IMG/VR virus record: IMGVR_UViG_3300021373_002521
Location: 1 to 37,303 of that record
Origin: a virus
Length of the DNA stretch: 37,303 nucleotides
Direction: 5' to 3' (one strand)
A program made the translations under genes and the position numbers. The notes below the pieces were generated by a model that saw nothing but the letters and a program-made list of their open reading frames with translations, made no database searches and was not told the DNA's origin. Positions within the stretch are counted from its first letter, which is position 1; the number at the start of each line of letters is the position of its first letter. Below, piece by piece: positions 25,705 to 34,381 of this stretch.

Positions 25705-26427
25705 ATGGCATTACCAAAATGGACAGACGAGCGTACAGCAGAACTTACATCTTTCGTAGGTGACGAGTCTCCTGTATCTCAATCAACTGTAGCACAAGCT
25801 GCAGACCAGTTAGAAACTTCGACTCGTTCAGTTTCTAGCAAACTTCGCAAAATGGGCTTTGACGTAGAACTTGCTTCTGCATCATCTAGCAAAGCATTTA
25901 GCGAAGCACAAGAAGCTACCTTAGCTTCTTTCGTTACTGACAACTCTGGTCAGTACACTTATGCAGAAATCGCTACACACTTCGAAGGTGGAGCATTCTC
26001 TGCAAAATCAATTCAAGGCAAAGTATTGTCTATGGAATTGACAGACCACGTTAAGCCAGCTCCTAAAGTTGAGTCTCAAAAGACTTACACTGATGCTGAA
26101 GAAGATACTTTTATCTCTATGGTAGAAGCAGGCGACTTCGTAGAAGCTATTGCTGATGCTCTTGGCAAAACTGTAAACAGTATTCGTGGTAAAGCTCTTA
26201 GCTTGCTTCGTACTGGTGCTATCTCTGCTATCCCTAAGCAGGAAGTAACTAAAGGTTCTGCTAAAGCTGATCCTTTTGAAGGCGTTGATGTATCAGGCAT
26301 GACTGTAGAAGAAATTGCTGAGCAAATCGGTAAAACTGCACGTGGTGTTAAAACTATGTTGACCCGTCGTGGTTTGGTTGCGGCCGACTATGATGGTGCT
26401 TCAAAAAAAGAAAAAGCAACTGCATAA
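25705..26427 (+). CDS. Multi-repeat Myb/SANT-type HTH protein, paralogue 5 (240 aa)
   Basis: 240 residues made of four tandem HTH units: 5-52 (KWTDERTAELTSFV, TSTRSVSSKLRKMGF), 61-110 (FSEAQEATLASFVTDN, FSAKSIQGKVLSME), 124-170 (YTDAEEDTFISMVEAG, KTVNSIRGKALSLL) and 190-228 (MTVEEIAEQIGKTARGVKTM, LTRRGL). The last shares EQIGKT-R with paralogue 1. Four DNA-contacting helices in one chain suggest it coats or condenses DNA, like the abundant D5 protein of T5 (analogy, not homology). Codons are preferred-looking and a strong terminator follows, both fitting high expression. Confidence 0.8.
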   Translation: MALPKWTDERTAELTSFVGDESPVSQSTVAQAADQLETSTRSVSSKLRKMGFDVELASASSSKAFSEAQEATLASFVTDNSGQYTYAEIATHFEGGAFSAKSIQGKVLSMELTDHVKPAPKVESQKTYTDAEEDTFISMVEAGDFVEAIADALGKTVNSIRGKALSLLRTGAISAIPKQEVTKGSAKADPFEGVDVSGMTVEEIAEQIGKTARGVKTMLTRRGLVAADYDGASKKEKATA

Positions 26428-26443
26428 GTAGTTGTTAACTAAC

Positions 26444-26484
26444 AAAGCCGTTACGCCTCTTAACAATGCGTGGCGGCTTTTTTT
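26444..26484 (+). terminator. Rho-independent terminator before the replication operon
   Basis: AAAGCCGTTACGC (26444-26456) pairs with GCGTGGCGGCTTT, with a G-T pair and an AT-rich loop, followed by a run of T to 26484. Confidence 0.9.
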
Positions 26485-26504
26485 CGTAATTCGGGGGAAT
26501 TTCA

Positions 26505-27854
26505 TTGAATATAGCTAGTGCTTTGATAAAGCAAGTTCTTGTGTGTCAAGATTTTGACACATGGGTTAGCTGTCGCAAGTCATATTTACCCTCCGAGTAC
26601 CATGGTATATACACAGTAATAGATCATCACTGTGAAAAATACCACAAAATGCCCACAATAGAAGAGTTAAAACTAGAGATACGAGATGGATCTACTAGGG
26701 AGAAACTTCATGCTATAGATGCAGTAGAAGTTGATGCCGACCCTTTCATGCTCTTAGAGTATCTAAAGAATGAGTACGCTCAGAAAGAGATACTCGACTC
26801 TCTAGAAGATTATGTAGAAAACTCTGTTGCTTTTGCAGATGCTGATGAGTCGGTAAATGAGCTGCATCAGATTGTTTTAGACATAGAAAATAAAGTCGAG
26901 CTAGAAAAACCTCAAGATAGTATGCAACGAATCACATTATTTGAAGATGATGAGGAGATTTCAAACTATCTTGAGCTAGGGCTTAACTCTGAGTACGACC
27001 ACGAAATTCAATTCTCTCCTAGAGATTTGATATTAGTGGGTGGTAAGCGCGGTGCAGGTAAGTCAGTTGTTTGTTCGAATATAGCTAACAGTGTGTTTAA
27101 GTCTGGTAAGACTGCAATGTTTTTTACTATTGAGATGGATAGCCGATCTATTCTGCAGAGATGTTGTGCAATCGCTACGGGGATTCCGTTCGCTAGACTA
27201 AGGACTAAGAACCTTAATATAACTGAATGGGAGCGTGTAGCTACTTGGTGGGCTAATCGTTTTGAAAAAGGGCAAGAGCGTTTGAAACAGTATAAATCTG
27301 ACAGAGATTTTGAGAGATTTCATCATGAACTTACTACTACTTGTGAGCTACTCCCGACTCAACAACTAGATGTTATTTATGATCCTTCTCTTACACTATC
27401 TAAAATTAGGGCAGAACTTGACAAAAAAGTCAAGTCCCTAAATGTGGGTGTTGTCATTGTAGATTATATAAACCAAGTAAAACGCTCTACTGCTCCATCA
27501 AGAGGCGGTCAGTATGATTGGACAGAACAAATAGAAGTAAGTAAGGCTTTGAAGGCTATGGCACAGGAGTTCGAAGTACCTGTCTTTAGCCCTTACCAAA
27601 CGGATGCAAGCGGAGAGGCAAGATTTGCAAAAGGTATACTGGATGCTGCAGATGCTGCATACGCACTAGAAACGTGGAGTCAGGAAGATGAGTGTATAAC
27701 ATTCAACTGCGTAAAAATGCGTAATGCATCAATGAAATCATTTACTTCCCAAATGAATTGGGAAACCTTGCAGATAGGGCCAGAGACCTCGCTAACACCA
27801 AAAGAAAAAGAAGATAACGAAAATCGAAGTGATGAGAGTATAGACGACATATGA
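26505..27854 (+). CDS. Replicative DNA helicase, DnaB family
   Basis: 449 residues, TTG start at 26505 with GGGGGA before it. The N-terminal half is helical; the RecA-like motor starts at about 170 with LILVGGKRGAGKSVVCSNIA (Walker A), FFTIEMDSRSILQRCCAIAT (H1a Glu), VGVVIVDYINQVKR (Walker B, about 318-330), VPVFSPYQTDASGEARFAKG (H3, normally S-Q-L; here S-P-Y-Q-T) and ECITFNCVKMRNA (H4/finger). It unwinds the fork 5'-3' as a hexamer. It forms an ATGA overlap with the primase. A CTNCGGGG motif lies at 27175-27182. Confidence 0.9.
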   Translation: MNIASALIKQVLVCQDFDTWVSCRKSYLPSEYHGIYTVIDHHCEKYHKMPTIEELKLEIRDGSTREKLHAIDAVEVDADPFMLLEYLKNEYAQKEILDSLEDYVENSVAFADADESVNELHQIVLDIENKVELEKPQDSMQRITLFEDDEEISNYLELGLNSEYDHEIQFSPRDLILVGGKRGAGKSVVCSNIANSVFKSGKTAMFFTIEMDSRSILQRCCAIATGIPFARLRTKNLNITEWERVATWWANRFEKGQERLKQYKSDRDFERFHHELTTTCELLPTQQLDVIYDPSLTLSKIRAELDKKVKSLNVGVVIVDYINQVKRSTAPSRGGQYDWTEQIEVSKALKAMAQEFEVPVFSPYQTDASGEARFAKGILDAADAAYALETWSQEDECITFNCVKMRNASMKSFTSQMNWETLQIGPETSLTPKEKEDNENRSDESIDDI

Positions 27855-28678
27855 ATGTAGAAGATTTACTTATTCGTAAAAAGATACCTTTTGTCCCCAA
27901 AGGGCAAGACTATCTAGTTAGTTGTCTGCACCCAGATCACCCAGACCGAAACCCTTCAATGCGGGTAGATCAGATTACTGGAGTATTCCAATGTTTTAGT
28001 TGTGAATTCAAAGGTAACATCTTTACGCATTTTGGGGAAAAGGCAAACCAACTGCAATTAAAGCGTGAACTGTTAAAGAAGCGTATATCCGAGAAGCGCG
28101 CTGAAAGCATTGGTTTGTCTTTTCCCAAAAGTGCGGTACCGTACATAGGAAACTGGAGGAATATAAAACCGGAAACATACAAACGATTCGAAGCCTTCAA
28201 CAGTGTAGATAAAGACTTCACTGGAAGAGTCGTTTTCCCTATAAGAGATATGACAGGCAGGATTGTTGCCTTCAATGGTAGACATACCTCTCAGGGCATT
28301 CCGAAATACATGATTACTCCAGCTGGGGCAAGGATGCCATTATATCCCGTAGTTACTGCTATACAAAGTAGCATAATACTAGTAGAAGGGATATTCGATA
28401 TGATTAATTTGCACGATAAAGGTTTAACCAATGCTGTTTGTTGCTTCGGTACAAAAAATATAAATACAGATAAACTATCCATGCTAAAAATTCAAGGGAT
28501 AGAAAGTGTTGATATATTTTTTGACGGAGACGATGCGGGTCAAGCAGCAGCAGAAAAAGTAAAAGAAATGTGCGAGCAAGTAGAATTACTTACTAGAAGT
28601 ATCAATCTGCAAGGCACAGACCCGGGCGCACTAACAGAACAACAAGTACTTAAATTAAAGGAACGATTATATGCCTAA
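27851..28678 (+). CDS. DNA primase, DnaG type
   Basis: 275 residues. The zinc-binding domain is YLVSCLHPDHPDRNPSMRVD and VFQCFSCEFKGN (C-x2-H...C-x2-C, CHC2 type, about 25-56). A middle linker follows (LLKKRISEKRAESIGLSFPK), then the N-terminal piece of the catalytic core (GRVVFPIRDMTGRIVAFNGR) and TOPRIM (ILVEGIFDMINLHDKGLTNA with the Glu, DIFFDGDDAGQAAAEKV with D-x-D). It is shorter than bacterial DnaG (about 580), lacking the helicase-binding domain, as is usual in phages. It overlaps helicase and polymerase by four and eight bases. Confidence 0.9.
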   Translation: MNVEDLLIRKKIPFVPKGQDYLVSCLHPDHPDRNPSMRVDQITGVFQCFSCEFKGNIFTHFGEKANQLQLKRELLKKRISEKRAESIGLSFPKSAVPYIGNWRNIKPETYKRFEAFNSVDKDFTGRVVFPIRDMTGRIVAFNGRHTSQGIPKYMITPAGARMPLYPVVTAIQSSIILVEGIFDMINLHDKGLTNAVCCFGTKNINTDKLSMLKIQGIESVDIFFDGDDAGQAAAEKVKEMCEQVELLTRSINLQGTDPGALTEQQVLKLKERLYA

Positions 28679-30932
28679 AGTTGCATTAGTAGAAACTAAA
28701 CGTAGTAAAACAAGATTTAAACATGAATTTGATCACGCATTTGAGTTTGACCAGTACCAGCTGTGCTCTGACCCAACAATTAAAAAAGTCCTAAAGAAAG
28801 ATTGTGATATTCAAATTGATACAGATGCCTATGACTGGATTATTCTAGTAGGCTCTGACGCGCTCAAATACTTCACCAAGATTAACTCAGTAACAGAATA
28901 CTCAGGCAAGTGTGTAGATGAAAAGTACTTACCTGTAATAAACCCCTCAATGCTTGCATTTAAGCCAGAAGCTAGAAATACTTGGGACTCTTCCAAAGAA
29001 AATATAATTAAGTATATTAGTGGAGAAATTGAAGAAGTAGTATTAACAGATAAAAATGCTAGAGGAATACAAAATACAGCCGAAGCAAACGCATATTTTC
29101 AAGCTGCTATTGATTATGACTGTGATTACGTTGCACTTGACTCAGAGACTACAGGGTTATATCCTAGAGATGGTCATATGCTGGGTCTATCGTTATCCTA
29201 CAAAGCCGATGAGGGAGTTTATATAGACACCACGTGTCTTGATGAAGAATCAGAAAGACTCATGCAAGAGCTGTTCGACAAGAAGTTAGTAGTATTCCAT
29301 AACGCTAAATTTGATATTGCATTTTTCGAATATCACTTTAACTTCAAATTCCCTCGCTTCGGGGACACTATGCTTTTACACTATATCATTAATGAAAATG
29401 AGCGTCATGGACTAAAAGAGCTTTCTCTCAAGTTCACTAAGTACGGTGACTATGAGAAACCTATGTATGATTGGATGGATAAGTATAGAAAAGAACATGG
29501 CATGCTAAAAGGTGATTTTACATGGGACTTGATTCCATTTGATGTAATGTACACCTATGCTTCACTAGATGCTGTATGTACATTTCTACTATACGAAAAA
29601 TTCAAAAAAATACTACAGAACGATAGATTAAAGAGAGTGTATGAGGATATACTTATCCCTGGTTGTAGATTTTTAACTGATGTCCAAGATAACGGTGTAC
29701 CTTTTGATAAAGAAAGGCTAGTAGCTTCCCAGGATATAATGCAATCAGACATAGATAAAGCCGTAGCGGGGTTGTACCAAAACCCAAAAATTGCAGAGTT
29801 TGAGAAAATTCAGGGTAAACCTTTTAATCCTAACAGTACAGTACAATTACGGTCACTTTTGTTCGATTTTATTGGTCTACAGCCTACAGGCAAAAAGACT
29901 GGTACAGGTGCAAACAGTACAGACATTGAGGTACTTACAGAATTATCTAAAGTATCAGAAGTACCAGGTTTGATTATTGATATTCGACAAAAGGGTAAAA
30001 TTAAGAATACATACCTTGATAAAATTATACCACAGCTTGATCGTGACAGTAGATTACGTACAGGCTTTAATCTGCATACCACAACCTCTGGTCGCTTATC
30101 GAGTAGTGGTAAACTGAATATGCAACAGTTGCCTAGGGATAATCCTACTGTAAAAGGCTGTATTAAAGCCGCTCCAGGGCATAAGATAGTTGCAATGGAT
30201 TTAACAACAGCAGAGGTGTATGTTGCGGCAGTACTAGCAGAAGATAAGAACCTTATGGATGTATTCCGTAGTGGTGGTAACTTTCACTCAACTATTGCAC
30301 ATAAAGTATTTAAATTACCTTGTGCCGTAGAAGAAGTAGCAGAGCTATATGGCGATAAGCGCCAGGCAGCTAAAGCTGTAACCTTCGGTATTATGTATGG
30401 TGCTGGACCAGCAAAAATCAGTGAGCAAGTTACCAAAGACTCAGGCAAGTATTTTAGTAAACAAGAAGCACAAGAAGTAATTACAGACTACTTTAATGAG
30501 TTTCACAAGTTAAAAGCATGGATCAACAAAAACGAAGACTTTATCCAAAAGAACGGATTTATCTATAGTTATTTTGGTCGAAAACGGAGGTTACCAAATG
30601 TTCAGAGTCAAGATGCCGGCATCCGCTCTTCTAGTATTAGGTCTGGTCTTAATTTCTTGGTCCAGTCTGCTGCTAGTGATATTAATTTACTCGGGGGCAT
30701 AGATATGAATGAGCATATCAAAGCCAAGAAGATGAAAAGTAGAATTTTTGCTCTAGTACACGATAGTATTCTAGCAGAGGTTCCAGAAGATGAAGTGGAG
30801 GAATACTGTGAATTACTTCAAGGGTATATTCAGCAAGATAGAGGTATTTTTATACCGGGTGCACCTGTGGGCTGTGACTTTGAGATTGACACTGATTATT
30901 CGATGGGTAAATATGAAAAATTATATGGCTGA
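28671..30932 (+). CDS. polA: DNA polymerase I family (family A) with 3'-5' exonuclease
   Basis: 753 residues. Residues 1-140 are an extension whose WIILVGSDALKYFTK and LPVINPSML recall the core of uracil-DNA-glycosylase folds. The proofreading domain has VALDSETTGLYPRDG (D157, E159), VVFHNAKFDIAFFEY and YTYASLDAVCT. The palm/fingers have RLSSSGKLNMQQLPRD, motif A VAMDLTTAEVYVAAVLA (the usual D-Y-S-x-I-E reads D-L-T-T-A-E), motif B RQAAKAVTFGIMYGAGP and motif C ALVHDSILAEVP (HDE becomes HDS). The essential Asp residues are kept. It overlaps the primase by eight bases. CTNCGGGG at 29357-29364. Confidence 0.93.
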   Translation: MPKVALVETKRSKTRFKHEFDHAFEFDQYQLCSDPTIKKVLKKDCDIQIDTDAYDWIILVGSDALKYFTKINSVTEYSGKCVDEKYLPVINPSMLAFKPEARNTWDSSKENIIKYISGEIEEVVLTDKNARGIQNTAEANAYFQAAIDYDCDYVALDSETTGLYPRDGHMLGLSLSYKADEGVYIDTTCLDEESERLMQELFDKKLVVFHNAKFDIAFFEYHFNFKFPRFGDTMLLHYIINENERHGLKELSLKFTKYGDYEKPMYDWMDKYRKEHGMLKGDFTWDLIPFDVMYTYASLDAVCTFLLYEKFKKILQNDRLKRVYEDILIPGCRFLTDVQDNGVPFDKERLVASQDIMQSDIDKAVAGLYQNPKIAEFEKIQGKPFNPNSTVQLRSLLFDFIGLQPTGKKTGTGANSTDIEVLTELSKVSEVPGLIIDIRQKGKIKNTYLDKIIPQLDRDSRLRTGFNLHTTTSGRLSSSGKLNMQQLPRDNPTVKGCIKAAPGHKIVAMDLTTAEVYVAAVLAEDKNLMDVFRSGGNFHSTIAHKVFKLPCAVEEVAELYGDKRQAAKAVTFGIMYGAGPAKISEQVTKDSGKYFSKQEAQEVITDYFNEFHKLKAWINKNEDFIQKNGFIYSYFGRKRRLPNVQSQDAGIRSSSIRSGLNFLVQSAASDINLLGGIDMNEHIKAKKMKSRIFALVHDSILAEVPEDEVEEYCELLQGYIQQDRGIFIPGAPVGCDFEIDTDYSMGKYEKLYG

Positions 30933-31092
30933 TTGTTGGAAGATTTGGTGTAAATCTATAGGCGAAAAAGCCTTTACAGACAATAAAAAAGCAGACAAAG
31001 TAGCCATACTAAGAACAGTATGGGTTTTATTTCAAGCAATTACCTGTTGCTTTATAATAGCATCGGGTATGGTTAATTTAGGGTGGTTATAA
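30913..31092 (+). CDS. Small membrane protein (59 aa)
   Basis: 59 residues starting in the polymerase's last codons (ATG 30913, with GGG five bases upstream; 30925 is an alternative). A basic start (DCWKIWCKSIGEKAFTDNKK) is followed by one TM helix (ILRTVWVLFQAITCCFIIAS). The stop overlaps the next ATG. No family recognised. Confidence 0.6.
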   Translation: MKNYMADCWKIWCKSIGEKAFTDNKKADKVAILRTVWVLFQAITCCFIIASGMVNLGWL

Positions 31093-31241
31093 TGAGTGGT
31101 GGACTAATAGCACTAACAGGAATGATTTACCTGTATGTTGGACTAGAACAGTATTTTAAGTTTAACAATGTACCTATGTTATATACATATACGGGATATG
31201 CATTCGCCAATATAGGTCTATATATCATGGCTAGTAAGTAG
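31092..31241 (+). CDS. Small membrane protein (49 aa)
   Basis: 49 residues: MSGGLIALTGMIYLYVGLEQ, then YFKFNNVPMLYTYTGYAFAN and IGLYIMASK. Two hydrophobic stretches around a short polar loop suggest a hairpin in the membrane. Stop/start overlaps on both sides (TAATG and TAGTG). Confidence 0.6.
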   Translation: MSGGLIALTGMIYLYVGLEQYFKFNNVPMLYTYTGYAFANIGLYIMASK

Positions 31242-31732
31242 TGATAATAACCTATAAACAGTTACGGTCATTGGAGTTTCCAATTTATGTACTCCCCCAC
31301 GATAATTGGGAGTTCTCTGATGGCCTATTATTTATAGACGGTCAAGTAGTAGATGACCAAAACCAAAGCGGGGATAGTCTGGGTCATAGACGATTACAGA
31401 CTCCCCATACAGTATTTCCCTTGAATAAAAAGTTAGATTCTATTCAAGGGATTTTAAAGCAAAAAGGAAAAACCTTTATAGATACAAAAGGTAGACCTTT
31501 CATTTATGATAAAACTCTTAGATGTACTTTACGGTACTACAAGATAAAAAACATAGAAAATAGAGATGTTGAGTCTATTTTGTGGCTACAAAATGTACAG
31601 TCTCCGTTTTCAGTTCCGAGACCTCCTGAACCAGGATATGGATATGCAGGAATACTCCTTTTGAGGCATTTGCCTTGGATACTGTATGAATACTCTCAAA
31701 GCTCAAAAAAAGATACTTGGAGAAAAGTGTGA
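31241..31732 (+). CDS. Hypothetical protein (163 aa), GTG start
   Basis: 163 residues from GTG 31241, overlapping the previous TAG. A beta-rich N-terminal half (FPIYVLPHDNWEFSDGLLFI, DGQVVDDQNQSGDSLGHRRL) is followed by a Lys-rich linker (KGKTFIDTKGRPFIYD) and an Arg/Lys/Tyr-rich segment (LRCTLRYYKIKNIENRDVES). It ends PPEPGYGYAGILLLRHLPWI with a Tyr/Ser tail. I do not recognise a family; its place among replication genes hints at a nucleic-acid-linked role. Confidence 0.6.
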   Translation: MIITYKQLRSLEFPIYVLPHDNWEFSDGLLFIDGQVVDDQNQSGDSLGHRRLQTPHTVFPLNKKLDSIQGILKQKGKTFIDTKGRPFIYDKTLRCTLRYYKIKNIENRDVESILWLQNVQSPFSVPRPPEPGYGYAGILLLRHLPWILYEYSQSSKKDTWRKV

Positions 31733-32403
31733 AAAAACGACAAAGAGGTCAACAAAACGTTCATAATTTTAATTTAAAATTACAGGAAGTACGACCTTTA
31801 ACAACAAACCAAAAAGAGGCTTTTAATTCAAAAAATAATTTAGTTTTACATGGTTTAGCAGGCACAGGAAAGACATTTATTTCTTCCTACTTAGCTTACA
31901 ATGATATAGAAAAAGAATATCTTAATAATTTAGTAATTATACGAAGTGCAGTACCTACTAGAGATATAGGGTTTCTTCCTGGGACAGATAAAGAGAAATC
32001 TGCTGTTTACGAAGAGCCATATAAAGATATTGCAACAGAATTATTTGATAGAGGAGATGCTTATGAAATATTGAAGCAAAAAGGTTTGGTACAGTTTATG
32101 ACCACCTCTTTTATACGTGGTCTTACACTGAGAGATTCATGTATTATAGTAGATGAATGTCAAAACATGAGCTTTCATGAACTAGACTCAATTATCACAC
32201 GAGTTGGAGAAAACTGTAGAATTATATTTTGTGGAGACTTTAGACAGAGCGATTTAAAGCGAAACGAGCTTTTAGGTTGGTTAAAGATTTTACGCAGAAT
32301 GGAAGAGTTTGACTTCATTGAATTTGGAGTAGAAGATATTGTACGAAGTGATTTCGTTAAAAAATATATAATTGCAAAAATGGAAATAGAAGATGAAAGT
32401 TAA
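31729..32403 (+). CDS. PhoH-like ATPase
   Basis: 224 residues from GTG 31729 (GGAG six bases ahead; an in-frame TTG at 31717 would contain that site). PhoH marks: LTTNQKEAFNSKNNLVLHGL, AGTGKTFISSYLAY (Walker A), VIIRSAVPTRDIGFLPGTDK (the R-P-x-x-x-x-x-x-L-G-F-L-P-G block), YEEPYKDIATEL, FIRGLTLRDSCIIVDECQNM (Walker B and DEAQN, here DECQN) and IIFCGDFRQSD. PhoH-like ATPases are common in marine phages; recent work on bacterial members points to RNA helicase/RNase-type roles, but the phage function is unsettled. Confidence 0.9.
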   Translation: MKKRQRGQQNVHNFNLKLQEVRPLTTNQKEAFNSKNNLVLHGLAGTGKTFISSYLAYNDIEKEYLNNLVIIRSAVPTRDIGFLPGTDKEKSAVYEEPYKDIATELFDRGDAYEILKQKGLVQFMTTSFIRGLTLRDSCIIVDECQNMSFHELDSIITRVGENCRIIFCGDFRQSDLKRNELLGWLKILRRMEEFDFIEFGVEDIVRSDFVKKYIIAKMEIEDES

Positions 32404-33073
32404 AGTAGTTTCTTATTCACAAGTACCAAAATATGATTTAGACCTTATGAATACACCAAACGATATGTTACAAATTGTAGCATATTGCGCTAGGGTATCA
32501 AATCCTAGTAATCAAAACAATGAAAAAACCGCAGAAAAGCTAGTAAAATATCTAATTAAGCATAAGCACTGGTCGCCTTTAGAGATGGTTAATGTATGCT
32601 TAGAAATAGAAACTACTAGAGATATTGCTCGTCAGCTTCTTCGACATCGGTCTTTCACATTTCAAGAGTTTTCTCAGAGATATGCAGATCCAAATCAGGC
32701 TTTTGATGAAATGTTTGAAAAAAGAGAAGCTCGCCTACAAGACCCAAAAAACAGACAAAACTCTATAGAGGTAGATGACCTACATATTGAATCAGAGTGG
32801 TTTCGTATTCAAAGCAGGGTAGAGTGGATGGCAGCAAGATCTTACAAACAGGCACTAGCCTTAGGCATCGCCAAAGAACAAGCTAGAGCATTATTACCAG
32901 AAGGTTTAACAAAGTCTAGATTATATGTCAATGGCTCTTTACGAAGTTGGCTACACTATATAGATATTCGTTCTGGTAATGGAACACAAAAAGAACATAT
33001 GGATTTAGCTATAGCTTGTGCCGAAGTTATTACTAACGTATTCCCACTGGAGATAAATGAAAGCAGTAATTAG
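32393..33073 (+). CDS. thyX: FAD-dependent thymidylate synthase ThyX
   Basis: 226 residues. The ThyX signature R-H-R-x-x-[ST]-x-x-x-x-S-x-R is present as RHRSFTFQEFSQR (84-96). Also visible are HKHWSPLEMVNVCLEIETTR (substrate His), the region AARSYKQALALGIAKEQARA and LLPEGLTKSRLYVNGSLRSW (R-x-x-L-P). The length suits the family. It makes dTMP from dUMP with methylene-tetrahydrofolate and FADH2 as a tetramer. It overlaps PhoH by 11 bases and the helicase by 17. It should give the phage a thymidylate supply independent of host ThyA. Confidence 0.93.
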   Translation: MKVKVVSYSQVPKYDLDLMNTPNDMLQIVAYCARVSNPSNQNNEKTAEKLVKYLIKHKHWSPLEMVNVCLEIETTRDIARQLLRHRSFTFQEFSQRYADPNQAFDEMFEKREARLQDPKNRQNSIEVDDLHIESEWFRIQSRVEWMAARSYKQALALGIAKEQARALLPEGLTKSRLYVNGSLRSWLHYIDIRSGNGTQKEHMDLAIACAEVITNVFPLEINESSN

Positions 33074-34340
33074 TAACAGAATATATATGGAAGTTCCTAT
33101 CCCTCTACAATTAGAGATCGATAAGGAGCTTACATATACTATTGCGTCTCCAAACCCCAACGACCCTCCCCAGATCATAAAAAATATGTCTATAATACGA
33201 TCGGGTTTGATTTCTGTGCCTGTTGGAAGGTTGGATTTGATACCAAAAGATTATACAATAATCGATAAGAGGCTTGCGCCGACAGCAGACTTTCCTGAGT
33301 TTAAGTTTGAGTTACGTGCATCCCAAAAAGAGGTTTATGATGATCTCGAAGATAACTGTATAGTCAACGCTTGGGTAAGTTGGGGTAAAACTTTTACAGG
33401 TTTAGCTATGGCAGGTAAACTTGGACTAAAAACACTTGTAATAGTACACACTGTACCTCTTAGAAATCAGTGGGCAAAGGAGGTAGAAAAAGTATATGGA
33501 ATTACGCCTGGTATTATAGGCTCTGGTAAGTTTGAAATTGATGCTCCAATCGTTATTGGGAATACTCAAACTTTATACCGCAATATTCCGAAGATAGCAA
33601 AGCAGTTTGGCACAATCATATTAGATGAGATGCATCATGTTAGTAGTCCGACCTTTTCTAAACTTTTAGATACAAATTACTGCAGATATAAGATAGGTCT
33701 TTCAGGTACTATAGAAAGAAAAGATGGTAAACATGTAGTGTTTCGTGATTACTTTGGAAGTAAAATCTATAAACCACCCAAAGAAAACTATATGCAGCCT
33801 AGGGTAGATATAATACCTTCGGAGATAAGATTTTTAGATGGAAATAGAACACCTTGGGCAAATAGAGTAACAAATCTAGCAACTAATGAGGAGTACATAC
33901 ATACGGTAGCCATGTTAGCAGCAAGTTACGCAGCTAAAGGGCACAAAGTATTAGTAGTTAGTGACCGAGTTAGTTTTTTAAAAAAAGCAGCAGAGCTAGT
34001 AGGAGATACTGCTGTATGTATTACGGGAGATATACCGCATGAAGATCGTGAAGAACTTATTGATGAAATCAACTATAAGGGTAAATCTGTTCTTTTTGGA
34101 ACTCAATCTATTTTTTCAGAAGGAATTAGTGTTGACATACTTAGTTGTCTCATCTTGGGTACACCAATCAATAATGAGCCCCTTCTAACACAATTAATTG
34201 GTAGAGTTATAAGGAAAAAGGAAGGCAAAAAAAGCCCTGTAGTAGTAGATATACATCTAAAGGGTAATACGGCTAGAAAACAAGCATCTAACAGGGTAGG
34301 GTATTACATGAAGCAAGGCTATGATATAGGATACATTTAA
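33057..34340 (+). CDS. SF2 DNA helicase (UvsW/T5 D10-like)
   Basis: 427 residues from ATG 33057, with GGAG four bases ahead. After a about 90-residue N-terminal domain: Q-like RASQKEVYDDLEDNC, a divergent motif I VNAWVSWGKTFTGLAMAG (G-x-G-K-T replaced by S-W-G-K-T), LVIVHTVPLRNQWAKEVEKV (Ia), PIVIGNTQTLYRN, motif II TIILDEMHHVSS (DEMH), motif III IGLSGTIERKDG, the second RecA domain VLVVSDRVSFLKKAAELVGD, SVLFGTQSIFSEGISVDILS (V) and LTQLIGRVIRKKEGK (VI, Q-x-x-G-R-x-x-R). The arrangement matches branch-migrating phage helicases (T4 UvsW, T5 D10). Confidence 0.88.
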   Translation: MKAVISNRIYMEVPIPLQLEIDKELTYTIASPNPNDPPQIIKNMSIIRSGLISVPVGRLDLIPKDYTIIDKRLAPTADFPEFKFELRASQKEVYDDLEDNCIVNAWVSWGKTFTGLAMAGKLGLKTLVIVHTVPLRNQWAKEVEKVYGITPGIIGSGKFEIDAPIVIGNTQTLYRNIPKIAKQFGTIILDEMHHVSSPTFSKLLDTNYCRYKIGLSGTIERKDGKHVVFRDYFGSKIYKPPKENYMQPRVDIIPSEIRFLDGNRTPWANRVTNLATNEEYIHTVAMLAASYAAKGHKVLVVSDRVSFLKKAAELVGDTAVCITGDIPHEDREELIDEINYKGKSVLFGTQSIFSEGISVDILSCLILGTPINNEPLLTQLIGRVIRKKEGKKSPVVVDIHLKGNTARKQASNRVGYYMKQGYDIGYI

Positions 34341-34351
34341 AAAAATAGTTC

Positions 34352-34380
34352 TTGACAATTGTTTAATAATTTGGTATAAT
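34352..34380 (+). promoter_or_regulatory. Rightward full-consensus promoter abutting the next start codon
   Basis: TTGACA (34352-34357), 17-base spacer, TATAAT (34375-34380). The ATG of the next gene begins at 34382, one base after the -10, so a transcript from here cannot contain that ATG. Confidence 0.88.
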
Positions 34381-34381
34381 A

